Assembly (NCBI RefSeq): GCF_023544715.1
Contig: NZ_JAMJEZ010000005.1
Span: 81,980-145,979 of the forward strand
Length of the DNA stretch: 64,000 nucleotides
DNA from: Pseudomonas eutrophicaquae
Lineage (GTDB): Bacteria; Pseudomonadota; Gammaproteobacteria; Pseudomonadales; Pseudomonadaceae
Direction of reading: 5' to 3'
The position numbers were made by a program, and so were the translations under genes. The notes beneath the pieces were generated by a model. The model was not told where the DNA came from. It saw nothing but the letters and a program-made list of their open reading frames with translations, and ran no database searches. Every line of letters begins with the position of its first letter. Position 1 is the stretch's first letter. Positions 30,564-38,505 of this stretch are shown piece after piece.

Positions 30564-31904
30564 ATGGAAAGCCCCGTGGACAAGTCCAAACAGCAATCTG
30601 ACGCCGTCAGCCTGCCGGCGCAGCCGCAGACCAACGACCTTTCGGTACGCCGTATCGGCTACCTGATCCTCTTTCTGACCTTCGGTCTGTTCGGCTCCTG
30701 GGCCGTGCTGGCACCGCTGGACAGCGCCGCACTGGCCCCGGGCGTGGTCACGGTCAAGAGCTACCGCAAGACCGTGCAGCACCTTGAAGGCGGCATCGTC
30801 AAGACCCTGCATGTGCGCGATGGCGATGTGGTGCAGGCCGGCGATGTGCTGATCGAGCTGGACGGCACCCAGACCCTGGCCGAGCTTGAAATGGTCCGTA
30901 GCCAGCTGATCGCCGCCCGTGCCATGGAAAATCGCCTGATGGCCGAGCGTGATGACCTGGAGCGCGTCAACTTCGCCATGACCCCGGAGGGCAACGACCC
31001 GCGGGTGCTCGAAGCCCAGCAGAACGAGGAGCGCATCTTCAACGCCCGGCGCAGTGCCCGCTTGGGCGAGATCGATGTGCTGAAGAAGCGCGCCGTGCAG
31101 CTCAACGAGCAGATTCGCGGCTTCCAGGAAGTGATCGTCAGCAAGCAGGAGCTGGCCCGCTCCTACGAGAGCGAGGTAGGCGAGCTGCGCACCCTGCTCA
31201 AGGAAGGCTTTGTCGACAAGCAGCGCATGCTCGAGCAGGAGCGCAGTGTGACCCGCCTGCGCTCGGAAGTGGCCGATCTGCGCTCCTCGATTGCCCAGGC
31301 GCGCCTGCAGATCGGCGAGACCGAACTGCAGATCGCCCAGCTGCAGAAGAACTTCGTCGCCGAGGTGGTCAACCAGCTGGCCGAAGTGCAGACCCAGGTG
31401 TTTGATCTCAGCGAGCGCTTTGCCGCGGTGCAGGATCGCGCCCGGCGCATCCAGATCCGTGCCCCCGAGGCCGGCATGGTGCTAGGCATGAAGGTGCACA
31501 CCGTCGGCGGGGTGGTAGGACCGGGCACGCCACTGCTGGACATCGTGCCCTCCAGCGAAGACCTGATCGTCGAGGTGCAGATCTCGCCGGTGGACATCGA
31601 CCGGATTGCCCCCGGCAAGCTGGCCGACATCCGCTTCAGCGCCTTCAACAGCGCCACCACGCCGGTGATCGAGGGCACGCTGACCCAGGTGTCGGCCGAC
31701 CGGCTGATCAACGAGCAGACCGGCATGCCTTATTACCTGGGCCGCGTCGAGCTGACCGACAAGGGCCGCCAGGATCTGGCCGAGCTGGTGCTGGTGCCCG
31801 GCATGCCTGCCGAGGTGCTGCTCAATACCGGCTCGCGCACCCTGTTCAACTATCTGGTGCAGCCGGCAACCAATGCGTTTGCCCGCTCGCTGATCGAGGA
31901 CTGA
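30564..31904 (+). CDS. Type I secretion membrane fusion protein (HlyD/AprE family)
   Basis: Periplasmic adaptor linking the ABC exporter to the outer membrane channel. It has 446 residues from the ATG at 30564, 13 bases after the exporter stop; a GTG at 30576 is an alternative. A single N-terminal membrane segment (YLILFLTFGLFGSWAVLAPL) is followed by a lipoyl-like half motif (VQHLEGGIVKTLHVRDGDVV), a long alpha-helical coiled region (about 105-295) and the beta-barrel part with the family motif APEAGMVLGMKVHTVGGVV. Confidence 0.92.
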   Translation: MESPVDKSKQQSDAVSLPAQPQTNDLSVRRIGYLILFLTFGLFGSWAVLAPLDSAALAPGVVTVKSYRKTVQHLEGGIVKTLHVRDGDVVQAGDVLIELDGTQTLAELEMVRSQLIAARAMENRLMAERDDLERVNFAMTPEGNDPRVLEAQQNEERIFNARRSARLGEIDVLKKRAVQLNEQIRGFQEVIVSKQELARSYESEVGELRTLLKEGFVDKQRMLEQERSVTRLRSEVADLRSSIAQARLQIGETELQIAQLQKNFVAEVVNQLAEVQTQVFDLSERFAAVQDRARRIQIRAPEAGMVLGMKVHTVGGVVGPGTPLLDIVPSSEDLIVEVQISPVDIDRIAPGKLADIRFSAFNSATTPVIEGTLTQVSADRLINEQTGMPYYLGRVELTDKGRQDLAELVLVPGMPAEVLLNTGSRTLFNYLVQPATNAFARSLIED

Positions 31905-31908
31905 CGCC

Positions 31909-33465
31909 ATGGCTCATCGCAAGGCTCACCTGAAGACGGCCGTCTGCACGGCCACCCTGATCGCCGCACTGGGCAGTGCCTGGCCGCTATGGGCGCAGCC
32001 TGCCACGGGCGCAGATCCGGACACCCGCACGGCCAGCACCGCGCCGGCGGCGCCTGGCGAGGCGGCGATGCTCGAGACGGTGGCCAGCGAGGCAGCCGCC
32101 GACACCGGGGCGATCGATCAGGTTGCCCGTGTGGTAGAGCGCGCTGCCGCGGCCGAAGATGCGGCCCGCCAGGACGCCGCCGCGGCCGAGGCCGGTCTTG
32201 AGGATCTGTGGTCGCTGTTCCAGGAAGCGGTGATCGATGATCCACGCATCCTGGCGGCCGCCGCACGCCGCGAGGGGGGCAGTGGTCGCGAGCGCGAAGC
32301 CTTCGGCCAGTTGCTGCCGCAGATCAGCGCCAGCGCCAGCGCCAGCCGCACGCTCTACAAGGTCGAGGACCGCGACATCCGCGAGCTGTACAACGGTGAG
32401 CGCTATGCGCTGGGGGTCACCCAGGTCATCTACGATCCGGAGACCTGGTACAACTACCGCCGCTACAGCGAGCTGGCGCGCCGTCTGGCGGCCGAATACG
32501 ACGCAACCCTCGAGGAGGCCACCGTCGATCTGGTCGAGCGCTATTTCATGGCGCTGGCGGCCGAGGATGAACTGGAGCTGGTCAAGGCCGAGCGCCGTGC
32601 CACCCAGCGCAACCTCGACCGCGTGCAGTCGCTGTTCGATCGCCAGCTGGCGCGCATCACCGACGTGCTGGAAATCTCCGCGCGGGTCGATGCGCTGGTG
32701 GCCACCGAGATTGAGGCCCGCAACAAGGTCGAGGTCAGCCGCGAGGCGCTCTCGGAGCTGGTAGGCCGTCAGGTCAGCGGTCGTCTCAAGCGCATCGGCA
32801 GCCAGGCGAGCTTCACGTTGCCGGTACAGGGCCGCGACTACTGGGTCGACCTGGCCCTTGAATCCAATCCGGCCCTCAAGGCCCGGCAGAGTGCGGTGGA
32901 TGCCGCGCTGGCGGGGCTGCGCCAGGCTCGCGCCGGCCATCTGCCCTCGGTCAGCGCCAACCTCACGGCCCAGCGCAGCGACATCGGCTACGAGAACAGC
33001 GCCTCGCCACGGACCGACACCTACGTGGCGGGCCTCGGTCTGCGCGTGCCGATCTACAGCGGCGGCTCGACCAGTGCGCGGGTCTACGCCACCCAGCAGG
33101 ACCTGATGACCGCCGAGCACGAGCTGGAGGCGGTACGCCGTCAGGTGATCCGCGAGACCCGCACCGCATTCTACAGTGTGGAAGCCGGGATCAGCCGCAT
33201 CAATGCCTCGCGCAAGGCGCTGGATTCAGCGGAGAAGGCGCGCATTGCCACCGAGCGCTCGTTCGGCTTCGGGGTGACCAATGCGGTGGACGTGCTCAAC
33301 ACTGTCAAGGAAGAGTACGCGGCCCGGCGCGACCTGCTGCGCTCGCAGTACGACTACATCATGAGCCTGATGGTGCTGCGCCGCTGGAGCGGTACCCTGG
33401 CCGAAGAGGATGTGCGCAAGACCAACGAATGGCTGGTCGCGCCGGATGTGGCGCAGCGTCCATAA
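31909..33465 (+). CDS. TolC-family outer membrane channel for type I secretion
   Basis: Outer membrane efflux protein of 518 residues, four bases after the adaptor gene. A signal peptide ends near AWPLWA. A low-complexity Ala/Asp/Glu-rich stretch (about 30-95) comes before the first TolC repeat and is longer than usual. Two homologous halves with helical and beta parts follow (LGVTQVIYDPETWYNYR in the first, LGLRVPIYSGGSTSARV in the second). It completes the secretion system with the two upstream genes. Confidence 0.91.
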   Translation: MAHRKAHLKTAVCTATLIAALGSAWPLWAQPATGADPDTRTASTAPAAPGEAAMLETVASEAAADTGAIDQVARVVERAAAAEDAARQDAAAAEAGLEDLWSLFQEAVIDDPRILAAAARREGGSGREREAFGQLLPQISASASASRTLYKVEDRDIRELYNGERYALGVTQVIYDPETWYNYRRYSELARRLAAEYDATLEEATVDLVERYFMALAAEDELELVKAERRATQRNLDRVQSLFDRQLARITDVLEISARVDALVATEIEARNKVEVSREALSELVGRQVSGRLKRIGSQASFTLPVQGRDYWVDLALESNPALKARQSAVDAALAGLRQARAGHLPSVSANLTAQRSDIGYENSASPRTDTYVAGLGLRVPIYSGGSTSARVYATQQDLMTAEHELEAVRRQVIRETRTAFYSVEAGISRINASRKALDSAEKARIATERSFGFGVTNAVDVLNTVKEEYAARRDLLRSQYDYIMSLMVLRRWSGTLAEEDVRKTNEWLVAPDVAQRP

Positions 33466-33480
33466 TGGGCTCAGACGGCG

Positions 33481-33505
33481 CGGTCACAGCCTGACGATGT
33501 GACCG
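33481..33505. repeat. 8-base inverted repeat after the secretion operon
   Basis: CGGTCACA at 33481-33488 and TGTGACCG at 33498-33505 form a perfect inverted repeat with a nine-base spacer, 16 bases after the TolC-like stop. It has no T-run, so it is either an RNA hairpin or a protein-binding site ahead of the ketoacyl synthase gene. Confidence 0.5.
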
Positions 33506-33538
33506 GGCTTCCGCCATGGCAGTCAACTGAGGCTGAGC

Positions 33539-33559
33539 GGTGCCCGTGCAGCGGGCACC
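33539..33559. repeat. 8-base hairpin upstream of the ketoacyl-ACP synthase gene
   Basis: GGTGCCCG at 33539-33546 pairs perfectly with CGGGCACC at 33552-33559 across TGCAG. It lies 26 bases before the start codon of the next gene, close enough to influence ribosome access or to be an operator. No T-run follows. Confidence 0.45.
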
Positions 33560-33585
33560 CGGTTCCAATTCAGGGTCCAGTACAG

Positions 33586-34512
33586 ATGATCGGAATAAAA
33601 AGTATCGCCAGCTACATCCCGGCCGGGCGCATCGACAATATCGCCCAAGCCGCCGCCTTCGAGCGGGATGAGGCGTTCGTGCTGTCGAAGATCGGCACCA
33701 CTACGCTGTCCGTCAAGGACCCGGCCGAGGAGACGTCCGATCTCTGCGCGGCGGCGGTGCGCAATCTGCTGGACAAGAATCCTGCGCTGCGCCTGGAGGA
33801 TGTCCAGGCGCTGATCGTGGTCACCCAGAACGGTGATGGCGAGGGCCTGCCCCATACCTCGGCGATTGCCCAGCACAAGATCGGTCTGCCCACCCAGGTG
33901 GCCTGCTTCGATGTCTCGCTCGGCTGCTCGGGCTTCGTCTACGGGCTCTATGCCATCAAGGGCTTCATGGAGGCGACCGGGCTGAAGAATGGCATCCTGG
34001 TCACCGCCGACCCCTACTCGAAGATCATGGACCGCAGCGACCGCATGACCAGCCTGCTGTTCGGCGATGCGGCCACCGCCACCTGGATCGGCGAGGATCC
34101 GGTCTGGACCCTCGGCCCGGCCCGCTTCGGTACCGATGGCAGCGGGGCCGAGCATCTGATCGTGCGTAACGGGTGCTTCCATATGAACGGCCGCCAAGTG
34201 TTCAACTTTGCCAGCCTGAAGATCATCCCGCACATGCAGGAGGTGCTCGAGGAGGCCGGTCTGACCCTCGACAGCGTCGATGCCTATTGTCTGCACCAGG
34301 GCAGCGGGGCGATCGTCGATGCGATTGCCAAGAGGTTAGGCGCCAATGGTGACAGGGTGATTAAAGACCTGTTCGGCGCTGGCAATACGGTGTCCTCGAC
34401 CATTCCGCTGCTGCTGGAGCGTTACGCCTTCGACTCGGCATGGCGCAACCTGGTGATGAGCGGCTTTGGCGTCGGGCTGTCTTGGGGTTCGGCGGTGCTG
34501 CTGCGCCGTTGA
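33586..34512 (+). CDS. 3-ketoacyl-ACP synthase III-like (FabH family) enzyme
   Basis: A 308-residue thiolase-fold condensing enzyme. The catalytic triad is visible as Cys114 (SLGCSGF), His237 (CLHQGS) and Asn267 (GAGNTVSS). The HQAN-type motif is altered to HQGS, as seen in FabH-like enzymes outside core fatty acid synthesis. It is placed between a secretion operon and LPS genes, so it may make a short acyl or 3-hydroxyacyl group for decorating a surface sugar; this is inference. The start at 33586 gives the canonical MIGIKSIASYIP N-terminus, with only a weak AGGGT upstream. Confidence 0.87.
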   Translation: MIGIKSIASYIPAGRIDNIAQAAAFERDEAFVLSKIGTTTLSVKDPAEETSDLCAAAVRNLLDKNPALRLEDVQALIVVTQNGDGEGLPHTSAIAQHKIGLPTQVACFDVSLGCSGFVYGLYAIKGFMEATGLKNGILVTADPYSKIMDRSDRMTSLLFGDAATATWIGEDPVWTLGPARFGTDGSGAEHLIVRNGCFHMNGRQVFNFASLKIIPHMQEVLEEAGLTLDSVDAYCLHQGSGAIVDAIAKRLGANGDRVIKDLFGAGNTVSSTIPLLLERYAFDSAWRNLVMSGFGVGLSWGSAVLLRR

Positions 34513-34667
34513 TCGTGCAGGGCCTAGAAGAGTGTGATGTCCTTGGCATTCTTGCCGAGGAGAAGGGTGCCGTGTCGCCCCGTCAGCCAGTGGCTGGCGT
34601 ATAAAGCGTGCCGCGGTGGCGGGCAGGGCGCCCGCCTTCCTTTCCCTGATGCACGATGGATGATTTC

Positions 34668-34979
34668 ATGCCTTCCAGAGACAAGAAGAAACTGCCGTTC
34701 GATAGCGAAGATGCCCTGCTGTTCGTCCCCAGCAGCGCCCTGCTGGCCGATCTGGGCAAGGGGCTGGGCCAGGTGGCCGCACGCCTGCCGTCGATCAGCG
34801 AGCTGCTGGCCCTGTTCGAGTCGGGTGCGGCAGGTGTCGATGAGCCCATCGGCTTTGAAACCGGCCATCCGATCGGCCATGAGCCCGGCCAGCTGCGCCA
34901 TGAGCTGCCGACGGTGATTGGTGTGGTGGGCAATCAGCGCAGCGAGCGCCTGGGTGCGCTGGACTTCGACGGAGTCTGA
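34668..34979 (+). CDS. Small protein of unknown function
   Basis: A 103-residue protein beginning MPSRDKKKLPFDSEDALLFV; an ATG 12 bases upstream (34656) is also possible. I do not recognise the family. It has no membrane segment or signal peptide, a basic first ten residues, an amphipathic middle (LLADLGKGLGQVAARL) and an acidic, Gly-rich C-terminal half. Third codon positions are strongly G/C like neighbouring genes, supporting a real gene. It follows the ketoacyl synthase after 155 bases and converges with the aldo/keto reductase. Confidence 0.6.
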   Translation: MPSRDKKKLPFDSEDALLFVPSSALLADLGKGLGQVAARLPSISELLALFESGAAGVDEPIGFETGHPIGHEPGQLRHELPTVIGVVGNQRSERLGALDFDGV

Positions 34980-34980
34980 C

Positions 34981-35007
34981 CCGGCACCCTGCCGCCTGGC
35001 GTGCCGG
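34981..35007. terminator. Hairpin between convergent genes
   Basis: CCGGCAC (34981-34987) pairs with GTGCCGG (35001-35007), with a further GCC/GGC pair inside. It fills the 30-base gap between a plus-strand stop and a minus-strand stop, the usual place for a two-way terminator, but lacks T-runs on either side. Confidence 0.4.
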
Positions 35008-35009
35008 CT

Positions 35010-35852
35010 TCAGCGCCGCTGCTGCGCCAGCACCTCGACGGCGCAGGTCACGTTGTCCTGCAGGTGCTGCGGGTTGATGGTGCCGACGATCACGCTGCCC
35101 ACCGCCTGGTGGGCGAAGATCAGCTCGAAGCTGGCCCGGACCGGATCCTTTGATGCGGCTGCCGGCTGATCGCCCTCGGCCGGCAGGCGGCAGAGATGGC
35201 CACTGGCCAGTGCTTTCTTGATCAGGATGCCCTTGTGCTGCGCGGCGGCGTGATCCAGCACGGCACGCTCGCCCTGTTCGGCCAGGTTGTAGGTGACCAT
35301 CGCGCAGTCGCCGTCTGCCAGTGCGGCAATGCCGCCCTCCACCGTCTTGCCGGAGAAGCCGAAGGCGCGGATCAGCCCGGCCTGTCGCAGTCTGGCCAGC
35401 TCGGCGTACACCCCCTCATGCTGCAGGATCGCCAGATCGTTGCCATCGGAGTGCACCAGCACCAGATCGAGGTAGTCGGTGTGCAGGCGGCGCAGGCTGC
35501 GCTCCACCGAGTAGCGGGTGTGGGCAGCGCTGAAGTCGAAGTGCGAGCGGCCCTGCTCGAACTCCTCGCCGACCTTGCTGCACAGCACCCAGTCATGCCG
35601 CTGGCCGCGCAGCAGCGGGCCCAGACGCTGCTCGCTGACACCATAGGCCGGCGCGGTATCCAGCAGGTTGATGCCAAGATCGCGGGCCAGGGCCAGCAGA
35701 TTGGCGGCGCTGCGCTCATCGGGAATCTGGAAGCCATCCGGATACTTGACCCCCTGGTCGCGGCCGAGCTTGACCGTCCCCAGGCCCAGCGGCGAGATCT
35801 GCAGGTCCGTGCTGCCCAGCGGGCGCCAGCAGTCATGCAAGGACACGCGCAT
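35010..35852 (-). CDS. Aldo/keto reductase (PA4992-like)
   Basis: NADPH-dependent oxidoreductase of the AKR superfamily, 280 residues. The catalytic tetrad is visible as Asp65, Tyr70 (DTAPAYG), Lys93 (CSKVG) and His134 (VHSDG). The start ATG shares its A with the TGA of the upstream FAD oxidoreductase gene, so the pair is translationally coupled. From memory P. aeruginosa has the same pair (PA4992/PA4991) near waaA. The substrate is not known. Confidence 0.88.
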   Translation of the reverse strand: MRVSLHDCWRPLGSTDLQISPLGLGTVKLGRDQGVKYPDGFQIPDERSAANLLALARDLGINLLDTAPAYGVSEQRLGPLLRGQRHDWVLCSKVGEEFEQGRSHFDFSAAHTRYSVERSLRRLHTDYLDLVLVHSDGNDLAILQHEGVYAELARLRQAGLIRAFGFSGKTVEGGIAALADGDCAMVTYNLAEQGERAVLDHAAAQHKGILIKKALASGHLCRLPAEGDQPAAASKDPVRASFELIFAHQAVGSVIVGTINPQHLQDNVTCAVEVLAQQRR

Positions 35853-37030
35853 CAGAACAGCTCCTGCCAGGGTGCCAGACCCAGTGCCGGTTGCGGCAGG
35901 GCGGGGCGTGGTGCATGGGAGGGCGAGGGTTCGATGCCCTCGGCCCGCAGGCTGGCCAGCACCCGATCGCTCAGGTCCGGCGCCAGTGCCAGCTTGGTCG
36001 GCCAGCCGACCAGCAGCCGGCCCTGACGGGTGAGGAAGGCATTGTCCGGGCGTACCAGTCCCGATTGTGCCGGCTCGGCGCGGTCGATGCGCAGGGTGCG
36101 CCACTGCGCATCACGCAGGTCGATCCACGGCAGCAGTTCGGCCAGCTCGCGCTGCGCCGCCTTGATCTGCGCGGCCTCATCGCGGGCCACGCCCTCGGCT
36201 TCGGCCAGATGACCGCCCAGATACCAGACCCACTGGCCATCGTCGGCCGGATGGGTGGTGATGGTCAGACGCGGCTTGGTGCCCGCGCCGAGGCAATGGG
36301 CGTACAGCGGGCGCAGGCTGGCCGACTTGACCAGCACCATGTGCAGCGCGCGCAGCTGCTGCGCCGGCTCCGCCAGCCCGCAGCGCGCCAGAAGCCCGGC
36401 ATTGCCGGCACCGGCGCACAGCACCACGCGGCGTGCCTCGATGGGGCGGCCATCGACCTGCAGCCCGCACAGCTCGCCCTGGGCATCGTGCAGCGGCTCG
36501 ACCTGCTTGCCCGCCAGCAGGCTGTCGCCGGCCAGCACCTGCAGGCGCCGGATCAGGCTGGGCACATCCAGCACCAGCTCGGCCAGCCGATAGACCTTGC
36601 CGCGAAACCGTTCATCCTGCAGCGCCGCCGGCAGGGCCTCGCCCTTGACCTGATCGACCCGTCCGCGCATCGCCTTGCTGGCGAAAAAGCCGGTGAGGTT
36701 GCCGGCCAGCGTGCCGGGCGACCACAGATAATGGGCCTCGCAGAGCAGGTGCACCCCCGCAAGGTCCAGCTCGCCATGGCCGGCCAGCGCCTCGCGCCAG
36801 CGGCGCGGCATGTCGGCAATCGCCTCGGAGGAGCCGGTCAGGCTGCCCCCCAAGGCGTACTTGGTGCCGCCATGGATGATGCCTTGCGACTTGAGACTCT
36901 GCCCGCCGCCCAGCGCCTCGTGCTCGACCAGCAGCGTCGAATAGCCGAGGCGGCGCAGGCGGGCATTGAGCCACAGCCCGGCAATGCCACCGCCGGCGAT
37001 GAGGATGTCGGTGCTCAGGGTCGAAGACAT
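35852..37030 (-). CDS. FAD-dependent oxidoreductase, DAO type (PA4991-like)
   Basis: A 392-residue flavoprotein. The dinucleotide-binding motif GGGIAGLW is at 13-20. SLKSQGIIHGGTKYAL resembles glycerol-3-phosphate or D-amino-acid oxidase-type enzymes, and RPDNAFLTRQGRLLVGWPTKLAL near the C-terminus completes the FAD site. It is divergent from waaA with 75 bases between the starts, and coupled to the downstream aldo/keto reductase. The substrate cannot be told from sequence. Confidence 0.88.
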   Translation of the reverse strand: MSSTLSTDILIAGGGIAGLWLNARLRRLGYSTLLVEHEALGGGQSLKSQGIIHGGTKYALGGSLTGSSEAIADMPRRWREALAGHGELDLAGVHLLCEAHYLWSPGTLAGNLTGFFASKAMRGRVDQVKGEALPAALQDERFRGKVYRLAELVLDVPSLIRRLQVLAGDSLLAGKQVEPLHDAQGELCGLQVDGRPIEARRVVLCAGAGNAGLLARCGLAEPAQQLRALHMVLVKSASLRPLYAHCLGAGTKPRLTITTHPADDGQWVWYLGGHLAEAEGVARDEAAQIKAAQRELAELLPWIDLRDAQWRTLRIDRAEPAQSGLVRPDNAFLTRQGRLLVGWPTKLALAPDLSDRVLASLRAEGIEPSPSHAPRPALPQPALGLAPWQELF

Positions 37031-37105
37031 GGACGCGGCCTTGCAAAAAAGAAGGCGCCGAGTATAGCGCAGCCGCAGATCTCTGTTCTGGTATGCTCCG
37101 GCGCC
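37031..37105. promoter_or_regulatory. Divergent promoter region, oxidoreductase pair and waaA
   Basis: This 75-base gap separates two divergent starts, so both promoters must lie in or near it. On the minus strand a TATACT box can be read around 37053-37058, just outside the oxidoreductase leader; on the plus strand TATGCT is at 37092-37097, only nine bases before the waaA ATG and so possibly too close. No convincing -35 box was seen for either. Confidence 0.4.
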
Positions 37106-38392
37106 ATGAACCGGACCCTCTACAGCCTGCTCCTGCACCTGGCCTTGCCCTTCATCCTGCTGCGTCTGTGGCGGCGTGGTCGGCAGACGCCGGCCTATCG
37201 CCAGCGCATCGCCGAGCGTCTGGCGCTGCGCTTGCCGGCACCGCCTGCCGGCGGCATCTGGCTGCATGCAGTGTCGCTGGGCGAGAGCATCGCCGCCGCG
37301 CCCCTGATCCGTGCCTTGCTGAGCCGTTATCCGCAGCAGGTGGTCACCGTCACCAACATGACCCCCACAGGCTCGGCACGCATCGCCAGCCTGTTCGCCG
37401 CCGAGATCGCCGCCGGGCGCCTGCAGCAGGGCTATCTGCCCTACGACCTGCCCTGGGCGGCGGCGCGCTTTCTGGATCGTGTGCAGCCGCGGCTGGCCAT
37501 CATCATGGAAACCGAGCTGTGGCCCAACTTCGTGGCGGCCTGCCGCGCGCGCGCGATTGCCGTGGTGCTGGCCAATGCGCGCCTGTCGGAAAAATCCGCG
37601 CGGGGCTATGCGCGGTTTGCCCGGCTGACCCGGCCGATGCTGGCCAGTCTGACGCTGATCGCCGTGCAGACCGAAGCCGAGGCCGAGCGCTTTCGCCGCC
37701 TCGGTGCGCGCCCGTCTGCCGTGCAGGTCACCGGCTCGATCAAGTTCGACCTGCAGGTTGATGCCGAGCTGCTGCCCAAGGCCCGCGCCCTGCGCCGCAC
37801 CTGGCAGGCCGCGACGCGGCCGGTGTGGATCGCCGCCAGCACCCATGCCGGTGAGGATGAAATCATCCTCGCCGCCCATCGCCAGCTGCTGGCCACACAG
37901 CCGGCGGCGCTGCTGATTCTGGTGCCGCGCCACCCCGAGCGCTTTGCTGCGGTGCATGACTTATGCCTGCGCGAAGGCTTTAGCTGCGTGCGCCGCTCCC
38001 TGAACGAGGCACCGGATGCGGCAACCCAGGTGCTGCTGGGCGATACCCTCGGCGAGCTGCTGTTTCTCTATGCGCTGGCCGATCTCGCCTTTGTCGGCGG
38101 AAGCCTGGTGGCCAATGGCGGCCATAACCTGCTGGAGCCGGCGGCCCTCGGCCGCCCTGTACTGAGCGGCCCGCACTGGTTCAACTTCCTCGAGATTGCC
38201 GCCCAGCTCGAGGCGGCCGGCGCCCTGTGCAGCGTCCATGACGCGGACAGCCTGGCGGCGACCCTGCAGGATCTGCTCGCCAAGCCCGAGCGCCGCGCGG
38301 CGATGGGGGTGGCAGCACTGGGCGTGCTGCAGGCCAACCAAGGCGCGCTGGCGCGCCTCCTGGCGCTGCTGCCCGGCCCTGAGCGCGCGTGA
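37106..38392 (+). CDS. waaA: 3-deoxy-D-manno-octulosonic acid (Kdo) transferase
   Basis: Inner-membrane-associated GT30 enzyme adding Kdo to lipid IVA, the first step of LPS core assembly. It has 428 residues. An N-terminal hydrophobic stretch is followed by WLHAVSLGESIAAAPL with the catalytic Glu of the family, METELWPN in the middle and FVGGSLVANGGHNLLEPAALG in the donor-binding half. The start at 37106 gives MNRTLYSLLLHLALP; the earlier ATG at 37093 is in another frame. Confidence 0.94.
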   Translation: MNRTLYSLLLHLALPFILLRLWRRGRQTPAYRQRIAERLALRLPAPPAGGIWLHAVSLGESIAAAPLIRALLSRYPQQVVTVTNMTPTGSARIASLFAAEIAAGRLQQGYLPYDLPWAAARFLDRVQPRLAIIMETELWPNFVAACRARAIAVVLANARLSEKSARGYARFARLTRPMLASLTLIAVQTEAEAERFRRLGARPSAVQVTGSIKFDLQVDAELLPKARALRRTWQAATRPVWIAASTHAGEDEIILAAHRQLLATQPAALLILVPRHPERFAAVHDLCLREGFSCVRRSLNEAPDAATQVLLGDTLGELLFLYALADLAFVGGSLVANGGHNLLEPAALGRPVLSGPHWFNFLEIAAQLEAAGALCSVHDADSLAATLQDLLAKPERRAAMGVAALGVLQANQGALARLLALLPGPERA

Positions 38393-38505
38393 GGCCCGGC
38401 GCGCCGCCCGGCAAGGCTTGCTAAGATACGCCCCCTGAACAGATCACCCGCCGATCGGGCGGTCGATCGCGACGACGGCTCCAGCCCGCAAGGATCGAAC
38501 ACACC

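Noticed and set aside
33481-33505. Vfr/CRP-type binding site
   Set aside because: The half-sites are in reversed order (TCACA before TGTGA, spacing nine), not TGTGA-N6-TCACA.
34968-34980. Third copy of the wbpX/gmd promoter-like element
   Set aside because: GGAGTCTG is present but the rest does not match, and no plus-strand gene follows.
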